NCBI GenBank assembly: GCA_902702965.1
Contig: CACRXP010000676.1
Coordinates: 254,618 to 318,617, forward strand
Length of the DNA stretch: 64,000 nt
Direction: 5' to 3'
From: Spirometra erinaceieuropaei
Taxonomy: Eukaryota > Platyhelminthes > Cestoda > Diphyllobothriidea > Diphyllobothriidae
Part shown: positions 44,345-56,252 of the stretch, piece by piece
Layout: each line of letters begins with the position of its first letter
Position numbering within the stretch: the stretch's first letter is position 1
The notes under the pieces: generated by a model
The model's input: the letters and a program-made list of their open reading frames with translations, nothing else
Databases searched by the model: none
What the model was told of the DNA's origin: nothing
Program-made: the position numbers and the translations under genes

Positions 44345-44543
44345 GACGCTCAAGTAAGTTCAATCCACCAGTTCCCAGATGTTGACGAACTGCAAAATTG
44401 GAAAATGCTGGCCTATCGGTTATCACCGCCAATTACGTATCCAGATTCCGCAGATGGACAACTAGTCACTTTCGACTGGTTTTTACCGGCCACTCAAAAT
44501 TCCCTTGAGGAGCGTCATGTGATAGACAAATTTTGGATTGTCG
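44345..44543 (+). CDS. Exon, second half of module 1, phase 0 to 1
   Basis: Acceptor TTATTTTCTTTGGCTTCCCC then TAG, 66 codons, donor GTCG/GTTAGT. Phase 0 entry matches the exit of 40910-41109; exit is phase 1. The peptide starts DAQVSSIHQFPDVDELQNWK, then MLAYRLSPPITYPDSADGQL and VTFDWFLPATQNS, ending HVIDKFWIV. The layout F-P-x-x-x-x-L ... L ... F-D-W/F ... resembles the 56253 exon (CFPSTLKLVPVWLP, VYFDFMAN). I take the two exon pairs as paralogous modules. No known family recognised. Confidence 0.65.
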
Positions 44544-45782
44544 GTTAGTGTTTTCCGGAAATATGCTACTTAAAACATGAAGTCTTGTGGAAGCTCTTCC
44601 ATTTCATTTTCAAGGATAGATCAATAACCAACTAACGCAACGCAGAGGTCTCTATGCAATGTTTTTGCAGTTGGCATTAATTGGTAAAATGTTCTTCGAA
44701 GGTGAAAGTCAATGTTTGTGATATTTACCAGCCCGACGCAAAAAACAGCGACAGATTTTTCCGTGAAGTTTCTACGACTTGAGATTCCGCTAAAGAAATT
44801 AAAGCTATGTAAATAGTTCTTTCACCCATTAGTCAGATAAGGATACTCTTATCTACCATCGAAATTGCATCAAACGTGCTCTGCAGGAACATTTTTCTAA
44901 ACATGGCATTAACAGGATTAGCAGTATTGTTGTAAAACGTTTACAAAGTCCAAGAATGGGCTTGAGACGCAGATAGCTCCTTACGTGTTATTGGCTAAAC
45001 AACCGAATAACGCGCCATCATTAGTCCACTCTGCCTGTTGTCTGCCGAAATACTTCATACTTTGGTTTTGCTAAGTGCTGCCAATCCATAGTTAAATGGG
45101 ACTTCCAGTAAACTCACTGCCCATGTAGAATCTTCTTCAACTTGCCTTTTCGCAAATGTGACGACCGAAGCTCGTTAAAAGTTGATCTATAAAACTTGGA
45201 GCTTGCGGAGCGTGGTAAGGGTTGGCTGCGAATTCGTCTCACATGCGGTTAGCAAGCTTACTTATTGTATCTAACGCGAATTAATTCTGCAAAAATCCCT
45301 TTCGAAATAACTTAGATACGAGGAATAATACAGGCTGTATAGTTTCTGTGAAACGAAAATGTTATATAGGAAGCATGAGATGCTGCAACGGATGTGGTTC
45401 TTGTTGAAAACATGTTGAAAATAATTATTAAACGGAGAGACACGATTCTAATCGAATGGGCACTATACGGTCTTAAAACAACCTCATCATTAAGCATTTT
45501 TTTTAAACCGATACATACACTTTTGATTACAGAATTTGGAGAGGGCGTGATGTCCTACCATAGGAGTACACAAATTAGTGTTTTATGAATGCTTTATGCA
45601 AAATTATATTGAATTCGTAAGAATATCGGAGATCGTTTGGAAAAAGACATGCTATGTAAGTGGTCATTTTTTCCGAGTGGAGTCTTTGCAGGTGTGTCTG
45701 GAATACCATGCGATTAGGCCACATGATAAGCAGTATTACAAATTTTAATAAGTAATCCGTCCTGATCAAAAACTCAATTCAG

Positions 45783-46070
45783 AGTTCAAGTTAACATTTC
45801 CTGTGATCGGTCACGCTGCCCAATATTTGCTTGCTTATAGTTTTGAGGATTTACATTTTTACAACTCAGACGTTGACAAAGAACCCCTTGATAAGTTACG
45901 AGCATGGATTGTCTCTGAACGTGCGAACCACCTCGAGCTGTACGTCTACTACCAACACTCAAACAGTCGGGGAGTCTTCAGTGAGAACTCAGAGGCTAAC
46001 ATTGAATTACTCGAATTTGGCTGCCCACCCGAAGCCACCTCTCGTAGCCTTGCAAGCTTTACCGTGAAAA
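45783..46070 (+). CDS. Exon of large modular gene, phase 1 to 1
   Basis: With acceptor AACTCAATTCAG the entry is phase 1, matching the previous exit; 96 codons follow to donor AAAA/GTGAGT, phase 1. A GTTCAAG acceptor at 45790 would break the phase. The peptide reads FKLTFPVIGHAAQYLLAYSF, EDLHFYNSDVDKEPLDKLRA, then NHLELYVYYQHSNSRGVF, and ends FGCPPEATSRSLASFTVK. L-x-L-Y-V-Y-Y is a likely beta strand. One cysteine. No family recognised. Confidence 0.65.
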
Positions 46071-47299
46071 GTGAGTCTCCTTTGTAACCTTCAATGATTA
46101 ATGCCTGTTGGAATTTTCGCAGTCAGCTCGCCGTACCGCATAACAACACGGCAGAATTACACGCCAACAGCAAAATACCTGACGTCTGTCCGTGTTTGTA
46201 TTGTATCTTTATTCGTTTCTTTTAATGCATTTTTTATCAGGATCATCTCGTACTTCCAGAGTAGCCTCCACTTCACTTTTCTCGGTTGCACTTCGTTCGC
46301 CTGTCCTCTCTCACCACCCCCATTCTTCTGTTCACGTTCATCCCGCTTCTGGAGCTGTATGTTTACTTAACTTAAACAAAGGTGATAAAGGGAATCGTAG
46401 GTAAAGAAAGATTGAACTTAACTACAGTGTACTTCCATAGAGCAACTATGTTATCCATCAATTGAGGCTGACGGTCACTGATCCCTCTGTACTGCGGGAG
46501 CGGTACTCACATAGACCACGAAGTTCTGGTATATGGATTTGCTAGGCTCCCACCAAGTAATCGGCAGTCATTAATTCTGAGGTATGTCCACCATAGAGAG
46601 AGGGGATAGCAAAGTGGTCAGTTTCGCGCGCAGAGGAGACAGACGCGCTATTTGACCAGGATTTTACCAACAACAACAACGACAGCGCCACAACAGGGAT
46701 GAGAAAGACGAGGATGGCTGGGCAACTATGCTCACGACCTGTTTAGCCAGCGTGAGCGCAGGCCCATCTACTGGCAGGGGACCAGGTGACAGATAACTGT
46801 CAGCGCATACCAGGCTACGAGGGCCATGGTTCGCTGATCCTGACATAGCAAGTGCTTAGAGACCCAGAAGTGTGACACGTGGCCCTGAATTCGCCTGGGT
46901 CATTAACCTTAAATGACTGAGTAGCTGGCCAGTCCTTGGCTGCGAGTCGAGTATGACTCTCGACGGATTTCTCGTTGTATGTATGCTGGAGTGTGGGGGA
47001 GTCTACACTGAAAGAGACCCTAATATGGATCCTGATTTCCAGTTTTTAACAAGAATGTCGTTTTTTACTAGCATTGTGTCATTATGTGAAGTGATACGGT
47101 TAAAATTCAGCACCGAAATAGTAGAAATAGAATTGTCATAGACGATGGGAAGATTGCCAATATATGTGTTCCGTAAACACCTATTTCACTTCTACTACGT
47201 CGCCTCTTCCGTACACAAAGCAGTCATTTTTTACTTCTTAAAATCCTCACATCAAATTCTCTCACTGACTTTTTCGCCTTTGTGTCTTCTCACCAATAG
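46071..47299. other. Presumed intron, nothing recognised
   Basis: Short frames only (for example 46953-47141). A CAACAACAACAAC stretch near 46668 is the only simple repeat. Confidence 0.45.
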
Positions 47300-47509
47300 C
47301 CAAAGGATTTACCCTCCAGAACTCTACCGCTGAGATCAATGTGGACAACAGGGAGTATGGCAGGGGTGCGTTCATTAATTACCACCCCTACTCTACCGCA
47401 TTCGGCTATGAGCTGCGCGCCCTGGTGAAGGAGGATAACGAAATATTCACCAAAACTCTTCTATCCATCCCACCAGCAGACGAAAGTCGCCTAAAGCTGG
47501 AATTAGAAG
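47300..47509 (+). CDS. Exon ending at a second GC donor, phase 1 to 1
   Basis: Acceptor GTGTCTTCTCACCAATAG, entry phase 1. The peptide reads KGFTLQNSTAEINVDNREYG, RGAFINYHPYSTAFGYELRA, LVKEDNEIFTKTLLSIPPAD, then ESRLKLELE. The frame stays open to a stop at 47553, but no GT donor in phase 1 exists. GAAG/GCGAGT at 47509/47510 gives phase 1 and joins the next exon (entry phase 1), creating an aspartate. If instead the frame is terminal, the gene would end here with the peptide FLSTFNETECSL; I think that less likely because exons of the same style continue. Confidence 0.6.
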
Positions 47510-49685
47510 GCGAGTTTTTATCTACTTTCAATGAAACTGAGTGCTCGCTCTGAGAGCGGGACACCCTTACGCTTTACAAACACAGGTTTCGTGTTTTTTT
47601 CACTAAAAGGAGGAAGCAAATATTTCCCAAATCACGATTTTCTGATAGGCAGTCTGTTTCCGGTCCATTTGCATGTTTGCTTTTAGCCTAAATCCCACCT
47701 TGGAGGCTGAAGGAAGTTAAATTGCATGAAAGAGGATGTGCAATGCAATGCTCGGTTTAACAGATGTCGAAAGTTAGGTGCAAACGTTTGTGAGCAACGG
47801 CCATCAAACACACTGAGATATTTTCTGGCGGCCTTCGCATGTGCAATTGCAGATTGGGATGGAATAATATAATAACGATTATACACTGTTCAGAAGACAT
47901 TACTGTGCCTTTCTGTATTTCAAGCTTCCTGTCAATTTGAAGCGTCTTTCAACGAAGTGCCAGAGCGCGGCTAGGTTTCTAGCTGAGAAGTATGCTCTAC
48001 AGGCGTACGAATGGAGGTAAATTTAAATTACGAAGAGCCTTAGAAGCTCAGGAAAAGCAGGCAACGAGCTCTAAAAAGCCAAAATAATAACAAAAGCATA
48101 AAGTGAATATAGAATACATCATATTGCTACGATCTGTACCTTCCATAGATGATGAAGTTTAATGTACTCGCACATTCGCAATTAGGCCAGAACTTTCTGT
48201 CCTTTCCGATTTGAATAATTTAAAAAGTTACTTAGGCAGCGTCAATTGGTTTCTTTGGTAGGCTCGATGAACGTATCTTGAGACAAAATTAGGCAGCATA
48301 CTTACGGTTGCCTTCAAAACTGTTTTAATAGGTTGTAACTTATTCCTCCTCATTAGTTTGTGGGTCGATCCTTACAGTCACAGAACTGGCGTTACATTTT
48401 GGCATATGGACGACCGTCGGGCCCAGTATTTTCCTTAGGCCTCAACATGCATTCTACATGTGGACGTTTGTTTTATTAACCAATACGCCCACGTAGCCTT
48501 GATCGCATTTCCTTGGTCGTTTTGATTGCAGTAATTGTTCTGGAGTACGATTATTTATAGAGTTGTCGCTCTGATGGCGTCTGAGTGCGAGGAATCAGGT
48601 TGAGCGATGTTGGAATGTCTCATACGAGCATACACTTTCAATATTTTCATGTCCCTCATGGCGGTTTACGTTGTGGGCCTTATAGGAACGGCGTGGGTCA
48701 TAGCGCTAAAGCGCCTATAATTGCCAGAATGGCGAAAGGAGCAATTTTCAGTGTCTTAAGACGTCATACTTATCAGAGGAGGCCTGCGGTCCTTCGGTAA
48801 TGTTGGCAGACAACCTACATGACTATGGAACGTAAGAATAATATCGAGAACTACCAGGGCAGTGATTTGTCCGAGGGGATTCGTCAAGGCTAGCTGGAGT
48901 CGTTTCCCCTGAAAACCAACACATTGGGGAGTACTCATTTATTTGCAACTCGGTTCACGTCAGCCAGTGTCAAACTTGCAAATGAATGTTATTTTCTATA
49001 TAACAGCTTAATAAAAGATGTTTAGACACATCATATACACCCATTCACATATATCAGAACCTCATCACATAGAAAAGTTGCAGAAACCCTTGCCAACTGC
49101 ATTTACTTCATTCATGATCCAAAAACTCCTCTTAATAATCAAAACTACACTGTAACTTAGGGGACAACAAGGGTTCTTCTTATTTCTTTCATGCCGCAAA
49201 GTCCGCCGTCGGTCATCACTGGAGTGTGCGCACCTCAGATGTTTTTCCCAAGACTGTTATCTTGCCATATCCGACGACAGCATACTGTCCCCGAAACTAA
49301 TAGTCTTTTGTACAACAATAAAAAATAATTCCTAAATCTAGTAAACACCCTGTACGAATGCATTTTTTATGTTTGGAATGGCGTGCAGAGATGTCGGCTT
49401 ACCTGAAACCGACGAATCCAGAATGAGCATGTCATGCTTTGCGACGTTAGGGCGTTTCTCACCCAAAATGATTAAAAGTGGTATTGTAGTTGAGACGTTC
49501 TCACTGTAAGTCTTACTTGGGCTATGCTCTACAGATGTGTGCTGCCACAGGCCGTATTTGTCGTTGGTATGGGCTTGCTATATTCGAATGTAAATGTTTA
49601 TTCAAAATTGGCCCCTTGGTCAATATATCGTCTGCTAGATAGTTTAAGGACAACACCGCTTGGTAATTAAACAAATTCATAGATA
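47510..49685. other. Presumed intron, nothing recognised
   Basis: Short frames on both strands, no named repeat before the palindromic element at 49.69 kb. Confidence 0.45.
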
Positions 49686-49689
49686 TTTT

Positions 49690-50205
49690 GGCAGATTTTA
49701 AATACTTCATATTGACTCAACTGTGAAAGACTCGGGCCTCGGTGAGATTCGAATCCACGCAGTAAGGAAAAGGCTTCAGTACAGCCGACGCTCTAACCAC
49801 TTGAGCTACGAGGCCCCGCCGGACGACGCGACTTTAATCACATTTGGTTCAAGTTTACCCGCCCAACCTGCTGCTGCTTCTGGAATCTATCAAATCTATA
49901 TGACTTATCCAAAATCTGTCAAAATGTCTATGAATTACGTGAGCCTAGTAGTCATCTGGTGGATTCTAGGTGAATTACTTAGGAAATCCTGCTTGGGCAG
50001 TCAACTTACTCTATCAGATTTGGTGGATTCCAGATGTTGCAGTAGGTTGGGCGGGTAACTTGACCCAAATGTGATTAAACTTGCGTCGGCCGGCGGGGCC
50101 TCGTAGCTCAAGTGGTTAGAGCGTTGGCTGTACGGAAGCCTTTCCCATACTGCGTGGGTTCGAATCCCACCGAGGCGCCGAGTTTTTCACAGTTGGGCCA
50201 ATATG
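49690..50205. repeat. Palindromic element with outward tRNA-like ends, copy A3
   Basis: Same plan as 42060-42645. The left end holds a minus-strand tRNA-like sequence (49738-49815), the right end a plus-strand one (50097-50180), with shared arm blocks (TTTGGTTCAAGTTTACCCGC, GGTGGATTCTAGGTGAATTA, TTGGTGGATTCCAGATGTTG). The left flank TTCATA-ATATTTT-GCAGATTTT is shared with A2. Left arm is shorter than the right. Confidence 0.8.
50097..50180 (+). tRNA. tRNA-like pseudogene, right arm of A3
   Basis: Identical to the A2 right arm in acceptor, D and T stems; the middle region differs (TGTACGGAAGCCTTTCCCAT). GGTTCGAATCC is the B box and TTTTT follows at 50183. The matching left-arm copy (49738-49815, minus strand) has GGATTCGAATCTCACC, a less perfect T stem. 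Confidence 0.6.
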
Positions 50206-50685
50206 AAGTAAACAAATGTGCGCCGAGAAAATGCAAACGTCTGCGGAGACTGGAACTTGTTGTACAGGAATTGACTGTACTCTCGTAACAGGAACCGTCA
50301 CTGTTTTATTGTAATTGTACAACAGACGTGCGCACAGGGGGTTAACCTTTAAATTTAACTTGATAACACTTTATTTTGGTTATCCTTTCGCAGCAACTAT
50401 TCATAGATATCCCCCTCGAGGTCACGGATTGTGTACAGTTTGTCCATAATCAATTCAATTCTTATCCGTAAAAACCATCGCCGCAATGGCCAAGCGTTCT
50501 GCTTTACCTTGAACCAGAAAGAAGACCGTTTATGGCGCATGACATACGGAAGTGTATATATGACCTCGACAGCTGTATGCAACAAACTCCTACTTTATCA
50601 GTAGATTGCAGCAGGTAATATTGGATGAAATTTGGGCCTTTTCTTCTCAATGACCGTTAACAGTTTCTTCCGCGCTGCTATTGTT

Positions 50686-50740
50686 TTTGTTGTTGTTGTT
50701 GTTGCAGATGTTGTTGTTGTTGCTGCTGCTGCTGCCGTTG
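50686..50740 (+). repeat. TTG/TGC triplet microsatellite
   Basis: TTGTTGTTG runs change to TGCTGCTGC with one GCAGA interruption. It lies about 70 bp before the 50811 exon and may serve as part of its pyrimidine-poor upstream region. A short related run (TTGTTGTTGTTG) is at 56911-56925. Confidence 0.9.
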
Positions 50741-50810
50741 CCATTGCTATTTTTGTATTGAATGTCTCCGCGTTGCGCGAGAATTCAGTCCTCATTTCTA
50801 TGCTTTATAG

Positions 50811-50902
50811 ATCCCCCATTCGAAATGCATCTAAAAAAGCTGGACATATTGGAGGCCGCAAAGAAGATCAAACTTCAGCTGGAAGTCTCTTTGAACTCCC
50901 GA
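50811..50902 (+). CDS. Exon, first half of module 2, phase 1 to 0
   Basis: Acceptor ATTTCTATGCTTTATAG, 30 codons, donor CGA/GTACGT. Entry phase 1, exit phase 0. The peptide reads PPFEMHLKKLDILEAAKKIK, LQLEVSLNSR. It corresponds to the end of the 40910 exon (LKVKVSW) and joins in frame to 56253-56460. The exon at 54356 has the same phases and sits between them, so the two may be alternatives. Confidence 0.6.
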
Positions 50903-53090
50903 GTACGTTCTAACCCGGGAAGCTGTCAATACATTTTGCTTTAAGAAAACTAAAATCTGTTTGCGGAGGTTTTGGGGCTTTTTAGGAATAGAAGCACTTT
51001 TATTACGTACAGCTTTTGGCACTTCCATTCATAGAGGCAATGCGAGCAGAATGACATCACGCAGGTAAACGTGCTGATAAGGAGCAATTAGGGTATGTTA
51101 TGCTAAATTCGTACGTGTTTTTGGCTTTATATTATATTTAAGATCAATTTTTCGAGCTGTTACTACCCTTCAACGGACAGGGCAAACTGCATTTTTTTCA
51201 TGAGTCTGTGGAGACATTCCGTTTGCATAATGGGGGAATCGCGTGACAGAACTGCACCGCTCGACACACATAACTTGGCATGCTTGACAATCTGAATTTG
51301 TGAGTTCATAAATATTAACGTTTGCAGTTGTTTACCAGTCGGAAATGTACACTATAGCTTTCTGGTGTAAGGTAATATTCAAAGGAGTCGGTGACTTTTT
51401 CAAGGGAAATCATTACTCAGCCACTGATAATGCGCGTATATTCCAAACATTTATGTTTACTTTCACATATTAAATTTTGGCGTGGTAAGTGCATTTTTGG
51501 TAAATCATGAAGACTTGAGAGTTACAGTTCGACTCGTGCGAAGGTACTTGTTTGCTGATAAAAGGGAAAGCTGCCTGACTAAGATACATTAGGATAGAAA
51601 ATTCGTTATCAGCCGAAGTACCACCTCCCGCCAATGATCAGAAAAGTGACAAAATAGCGCACACACAATTCCTCAGTGCATGCAGCCATTTTTTCAGAAG
51701 AGAAACTAGGAATATTTAAGAAGTTCGGTTTAGTTCTTTAATTTGCAAGCTGTTTTGACGCGACCTCTTTGAGCAAAACGTCTTACAAATGGCTCTATTT
51801 TCAAAGTAATGCAGTCCACTTGTGAGAAAAATCGTTTTTGCTATACCTCGGAGAGCAAATTTGTAAGTTATAGCAGATGAAATAACAAAGAACCCTTCGT
51901 ATGCTCAAGCAAAATGATCCTTACAATGAGGCAACTTTGAGCATTATTTCAGACATTACCAGAGAGGATAGTGGGCGCCAAAAATTTAATACGGAATACA
52001 TGTGTGGATAAATTTTGCAGAATTTGTGATGGAAAACATATTTAAAACCTCGACGCTTTAAGATTGAGAAGGAGATTAATACACGTACTCAACAAACAGC
52101 CAAATGTGACGTTTAGTTACTGTCCCTTATTCATCCGAATTAGTAGTCACCAATCTATGCATTCAATCCGAACACAGACTGGTTGAGAGAAGTAAGTTTT
52201 TATTATTTTCATTAAAACGAGGGCTCAGCGGGTCAACAAAATCTGTCGATTAATCATTTTCATTATTTATCAGTTCAACTGCAAAAATAGTACCCGTAAT
52301 TAAAGCAAAATGAAATGGGCGATAAGTAGTTATAACGAGGTAGTTCTATCAGTGTTTATCAAAGAGAATCTCTGACTGCTCGCATTTGCAGCTATGTCTT
52401 CTCTCTATACTAGTCAGGACTTTAAAATTTTGTCGCTGTTGCCTGCAGCCTTTCTTAAACTAATCTTAAAAATCCGACATCAGAGACAAATATATCAAAA
52501 ACTTATATGATATCAACGTTTTGGCCTCACGATAGTATTGGAAATCAGCTACTTTTAAAGCCATTCAAGTCGCCATAACTATTACAGTCACGGAGAATAT
52601 CATTCAGGAAAGATTCCTCTATCTTCTACTCACTTATTCGGCTAGAATTTCCCGTAAATATACTTTTGATTAATGCTTTCTCCCAGAACTATACCTTACA
52701 CCGATAAATGGGATAAAACGCATGTTTTAACAAATGTTGCGTTTGCTACATTGGCCATCCTCTTCATCGTATTCTAACTCTGTCTCAAAGCGTGACCGGT
52801 AAACGATAGGCATACGAATGGGTATGACTGTTTTTCCTCCATGGTTTTAGATGCGTCCGCGAGGTGAACTTATAAACCGAGAAACGAGAATGCGACAAAG
52901 ATATTTTGGTGAGGGTAGGGCATATAACCGGCCTACACTGGTGTTCCAAAATCTACCTTCCTGTCTTATCTTGATAGATATGGTTCATAACGGTTTGCCC
53001 GGTAAAAGGTCACGAAAAGGGTTATGAAATACGCGGAATTTTTACCATGCTAGCGTCATTGACGTTTAAGTTGCACGTACCGAACTCCAG
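50903..53090. other. Presumed intron, nothing recognised
   Basis: No frame of 60 codons or more on either strand; AT-rich, no repeat named. Confidence 0.5.
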
Positions 53091-53094
53091 GCTT

Positions 53095-53360
53095 GGGGTA
53101 TGGCTACGGTTATTATTAGATTTAATGTTAATTTTGGGTTATTCTTAGGGCTGGGATGGCCAGGCTTAGGCTACGGTTTAAACTTAGGGTTGAAAATACG
53201 TTTTCGATTATAGCCTATGGTTTTAGGGTTAGGGACAGAAGTAAATGTTAGGGTTTTGAGACTTGTGTCATGGCAACGGTCACGTTTAATTTTTCCTTAA
53301 AGGTTTACGATTAAAGGGCTAGGGTTACCCATTAGCGGCTTGGCCGCAGTTTGCGTTAGT
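53095..53360 (+). repeat. Degenerate telomere-like (TTAGGG-type) stretch
   Basis: Repeated GGGTTAGGG, GGGCTAGGGTTA and TTAGGGTTGA-type words with heavy decay, like the cores at 15.2 and 28.2 kb. I found no convincing inverted ends here. It may be an older copy of the same kind of element. Confidence 0.6.
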
Positions 53361-53639
53361 GTCGTAATTAATTATAGTTTTTGTCTCCTGACATTATTAT
53401 TGGCATCGCGTTCAACTTTTACCTGCCCTTGATTAGTCACATTGTTAACATGAAGCATGGGGCGTTCAGAGATAAAGTAGAACAATCCTGACTATTATTT
53501 CTCATCGGGGTTCTGTTTTACATGCAACCTCAGGTGCTAGGTGAGTTTCAAAGCCCGGGACGTCCATTTTAGTCTTATGAGAAGGATGGGTGAGCACATT
53601 ATCACACCTGTTGAATTTTTAGGAGAAAGCATTGAGGTT

Positions 53640-53965
53640 CCATCGTAGGGTTTCACGGTATAACTACTGTCTCGGCTGTAGATAATATCTCTTGGCGGGA
53701 TCCCATGGTGAAGCTTGCTGGTGTTCGAAAGACGATTTGAAAGGCTTCTTTAGCATCGACTCGATGATTTATTATCAAAAGATATGCAGGGGTAGAACTC
53801 AAAATCGATCTGGTTTCACTCCTGCCTAGCCAGGTCGTTATAGGTTCATGTACTCTCTTCTCCAGATGTCTCGTTGTACGGTCAATATATCCACCTCCAC
53901 AGAAGGAATTAAATGAATAAATAACATCGATGTGAACTTTGATGGTAATTGGTCTTTACCTCCAA
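53640..53965 (-). mobile_element. Penelope-like element fragment, second GIY-YIG subtype
   Basis: On the minus strand the peptide reads FNSFCGGGYIDRTTRHLEKR, VHEPITTWLG, then INHRVDAKEAFQIVFRTPAS and RQEILSTAETVVIP. C-G-x-x-Y-I-x-R-T-x-R is the YIG half with its arginine; the following H-E and A-E blocks match the C-terminus of the C-G-S-x-Y-I-G-R-T type of GIY-YIG found in flatworm retroelements. The coding frame has changed once upstream (53838-54098). 5'-truncated, inactive. Confidence 0.7.
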
Positions 53966-54355
53966 AGCGTAGGAGGAAAGAATTTGTGAAACATACGCGC
54001 AAATTCGCCGAGGGTAAAACATCAGTGGTTGTTGTCTTCGGATGTTGTCTTATTAGATCGCTTGCTGCGTCCTTTTGAAAAGACGGTCTTGTGAACAAGT
54101 TTTTTCTTCATTTGTCGCGATTGGCTTTACAGTGCGCTGCACAATATTTCAAAAGATAAATCGTTCTGGGTATCCGTTTGCGCAGAGTATGTTGTGCAGC
54201 TTCTGAAGTTCTGCTTCAACGGTCTTAGGAGCGCAGCTACGCCGCACTCTAGCTCTTAATCCCTGAACCAAAATGGTTTCATTTAAGTTTTCTAACTAGC
54301 ATGTAACATTAAGCGAACTAAATTAATGGACAGATGCGTGCTGTCTTCTCCTTAG

Positions 54356-54456
54356 CACCTCTAAGTCTAAACGTAGCGAATATATCACTATCAGTTTTGG
54401 GCATGCCTATTCAGCAATTATTCAAAGCAGGATATCAGTTTGGCATTTACCGAATC
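54356..54456 (+). CDS. Exon, phase 1 to 0, possible alternative to 50811
   Basis: Acceptor GTGCTGTCTTCTCCTTAG is the best pyrimidine tract in the region. The frame reads PLSLNVANISLSVLGMPIQQ, LFKAGYQFGIYRI and reaches donor ATC/GTAAAT. Entry phase 1, exit phase 0, the same as 50811-50902. The next exon (56253) enters in phase 0, so either exon, but not both in series, can join it without an unseen exon. The strand-like start resembles 11248 (LEVLVIHINGCPM). The frame continues open past the donor for 22 codons, so the end is less sure. Confidence 0.5.
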
Positions 54457-56252
54457 GTAAATGGTCCCGTTTTCCGCCATCTTTCAAAGGCCAACCTGAG
54501 GAAAATGTCGAAGGCCATCTAATTTTTTCATGTTTACTGAAGAGTTATTAAAGGGAAGCCTTAGAAATGCAACTTTCGACATAGGAAGCAATCATAAAAA
54601 CGTCGAAAATAGGAATGGTCAGACTTCATGGTTACTTAGCGACCAGTAATTAAATTACTCGCATCGTAGAAGAAAACACAGACATTATGGTGGTACATGC
54701 GTTTAGTGACATTTGTTTCCCCACATTTGCTTTTAAAAACATAGACACTCCCATCATTTGCTGGTGTCGTCTGTTAACGTTATTAAAGGTCATTTGGTTT
54801 TCACTGAAATATTAAGGAAAATAGCATATAAGGACGATTTTCTCTGCCAGATTTTCCTGCAGGCAAGGCGTTTTTTCTGGCCACATTAAGATAAGGTACA
54901 CGTAGGAATTTCTGACTACGATTCATATGAGAAAGACAACACAGTTTTAAGACAAATAAGTGGAATATGTGTTAGTCGTTTGCTTTATTTACTCATTTGC
55001 CTTCCCTCAGTTCACTTTTTGCATACCTTTGCGCGTTAATTGACATTAAGTGGGTCATTATTCGCCGATTTTCGTAGATTTTTTTCCTCCTTACATAACA
55101 CGCTCAGTTGCCTTTTAAACAGAATCCACGACACATAACACATTACCCGTCCACTTAATTATAACTCCACGAATTCAGGACATTTGACTATTTATTCCTA
55201 TAATCCCCCGTTTCATACATACGTCGTAAGTGCTGTGCTTAATCGTAAAAAGTTTGCCAAAGTTCTGGAATGTGTATTCAACTCAAAAAGATTACATAAG
55301 TATAATCCCAAGATGTTTCAGTTATTTCGGGATGTCAGCTTTTGGAAGAATTATTTGCAGCCGCCTGCAAATACTACACCCTGTAAAAGTGCCCACTTAA
55401 ATTGTATGAATTTTCCGCATTGGTTTTTGATGCCCCTATAAATTCAAATATCCTGCACAGAAAACATGAATAAAAATATTCATTCGTTTACTCGTTTTGT
55501 AAAACATTACGTATTTAAATGTCACATTTAAAAAACGATTATACTTTGGTTTTAAAAAATGTCTACTTATGAGAGTATTTAAGAATGTGAAATGGTAGTT
55601 CATAACACATCGTGTCTCTACATTAACTAATATTGCTTCTAAAGTTTCGAATATGGCTCAAATCCATTATCAGATTTTATGAACCCCATACGATCTCCTC
55701 ATAAACGTGTATGGAAATGTAGTAGCTTCCGTACAGGGAAAATATAAAGCATATATTTTAGCATCCGTAAATGCAAATGTAACGGCAGGTGGGGTTCAAA
55801 ATCACTAGGAAATATGAAAAACTTTTTGAAACCTAATAATGCCCTTTCTTCAAGTACAAAATTTAATGATGTAGTTTTCTTCTATATGAATAAAAGGACG
55901 AGTATTGTTGTGCATATTTCCAATAAAATGTCTCTAAATTTTTGAGGCCATCGAAAATCAGTGAGGACAATTCACACTAATTAAGTAGTCATTTCTATAG
56001 TAGTGTTTTTGTTGGCGGCCGAAAAGACGTCTGTTCTAAAGCTAGCATCTCGAAGCAACTGAATTACTTTGGAACTATGCTGCTCAGTAAGTAGTATTAC
56101 AACACTTTATAATCAAACTTTAGAGTCAAAAACCTATTTCAGAATTTCAGTTAGCATTTCATGAGTTAGCACATCTACTGTATGAACAATTCCTTTGTTC
56201 AGATTGGACAAGTTTCAGTCATCTCTCCACATGATTCTCTTTCTCCCAACAG
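54457..56252. other. Presumed intron, nothing recognised
   Basis: AT-rich; one 85-codon + frame (55184-55441) with an unrecognised peptide and no good donor. Confidence 0.45.

Noticed and set aside
42103..50180. Functional tRNA genes at the ends of the palindromic elements
   Set aside because: Acceptor, D and T stems pair, but the anticodon arm is not normal in any copy, and the sequences recur as repeat ends.
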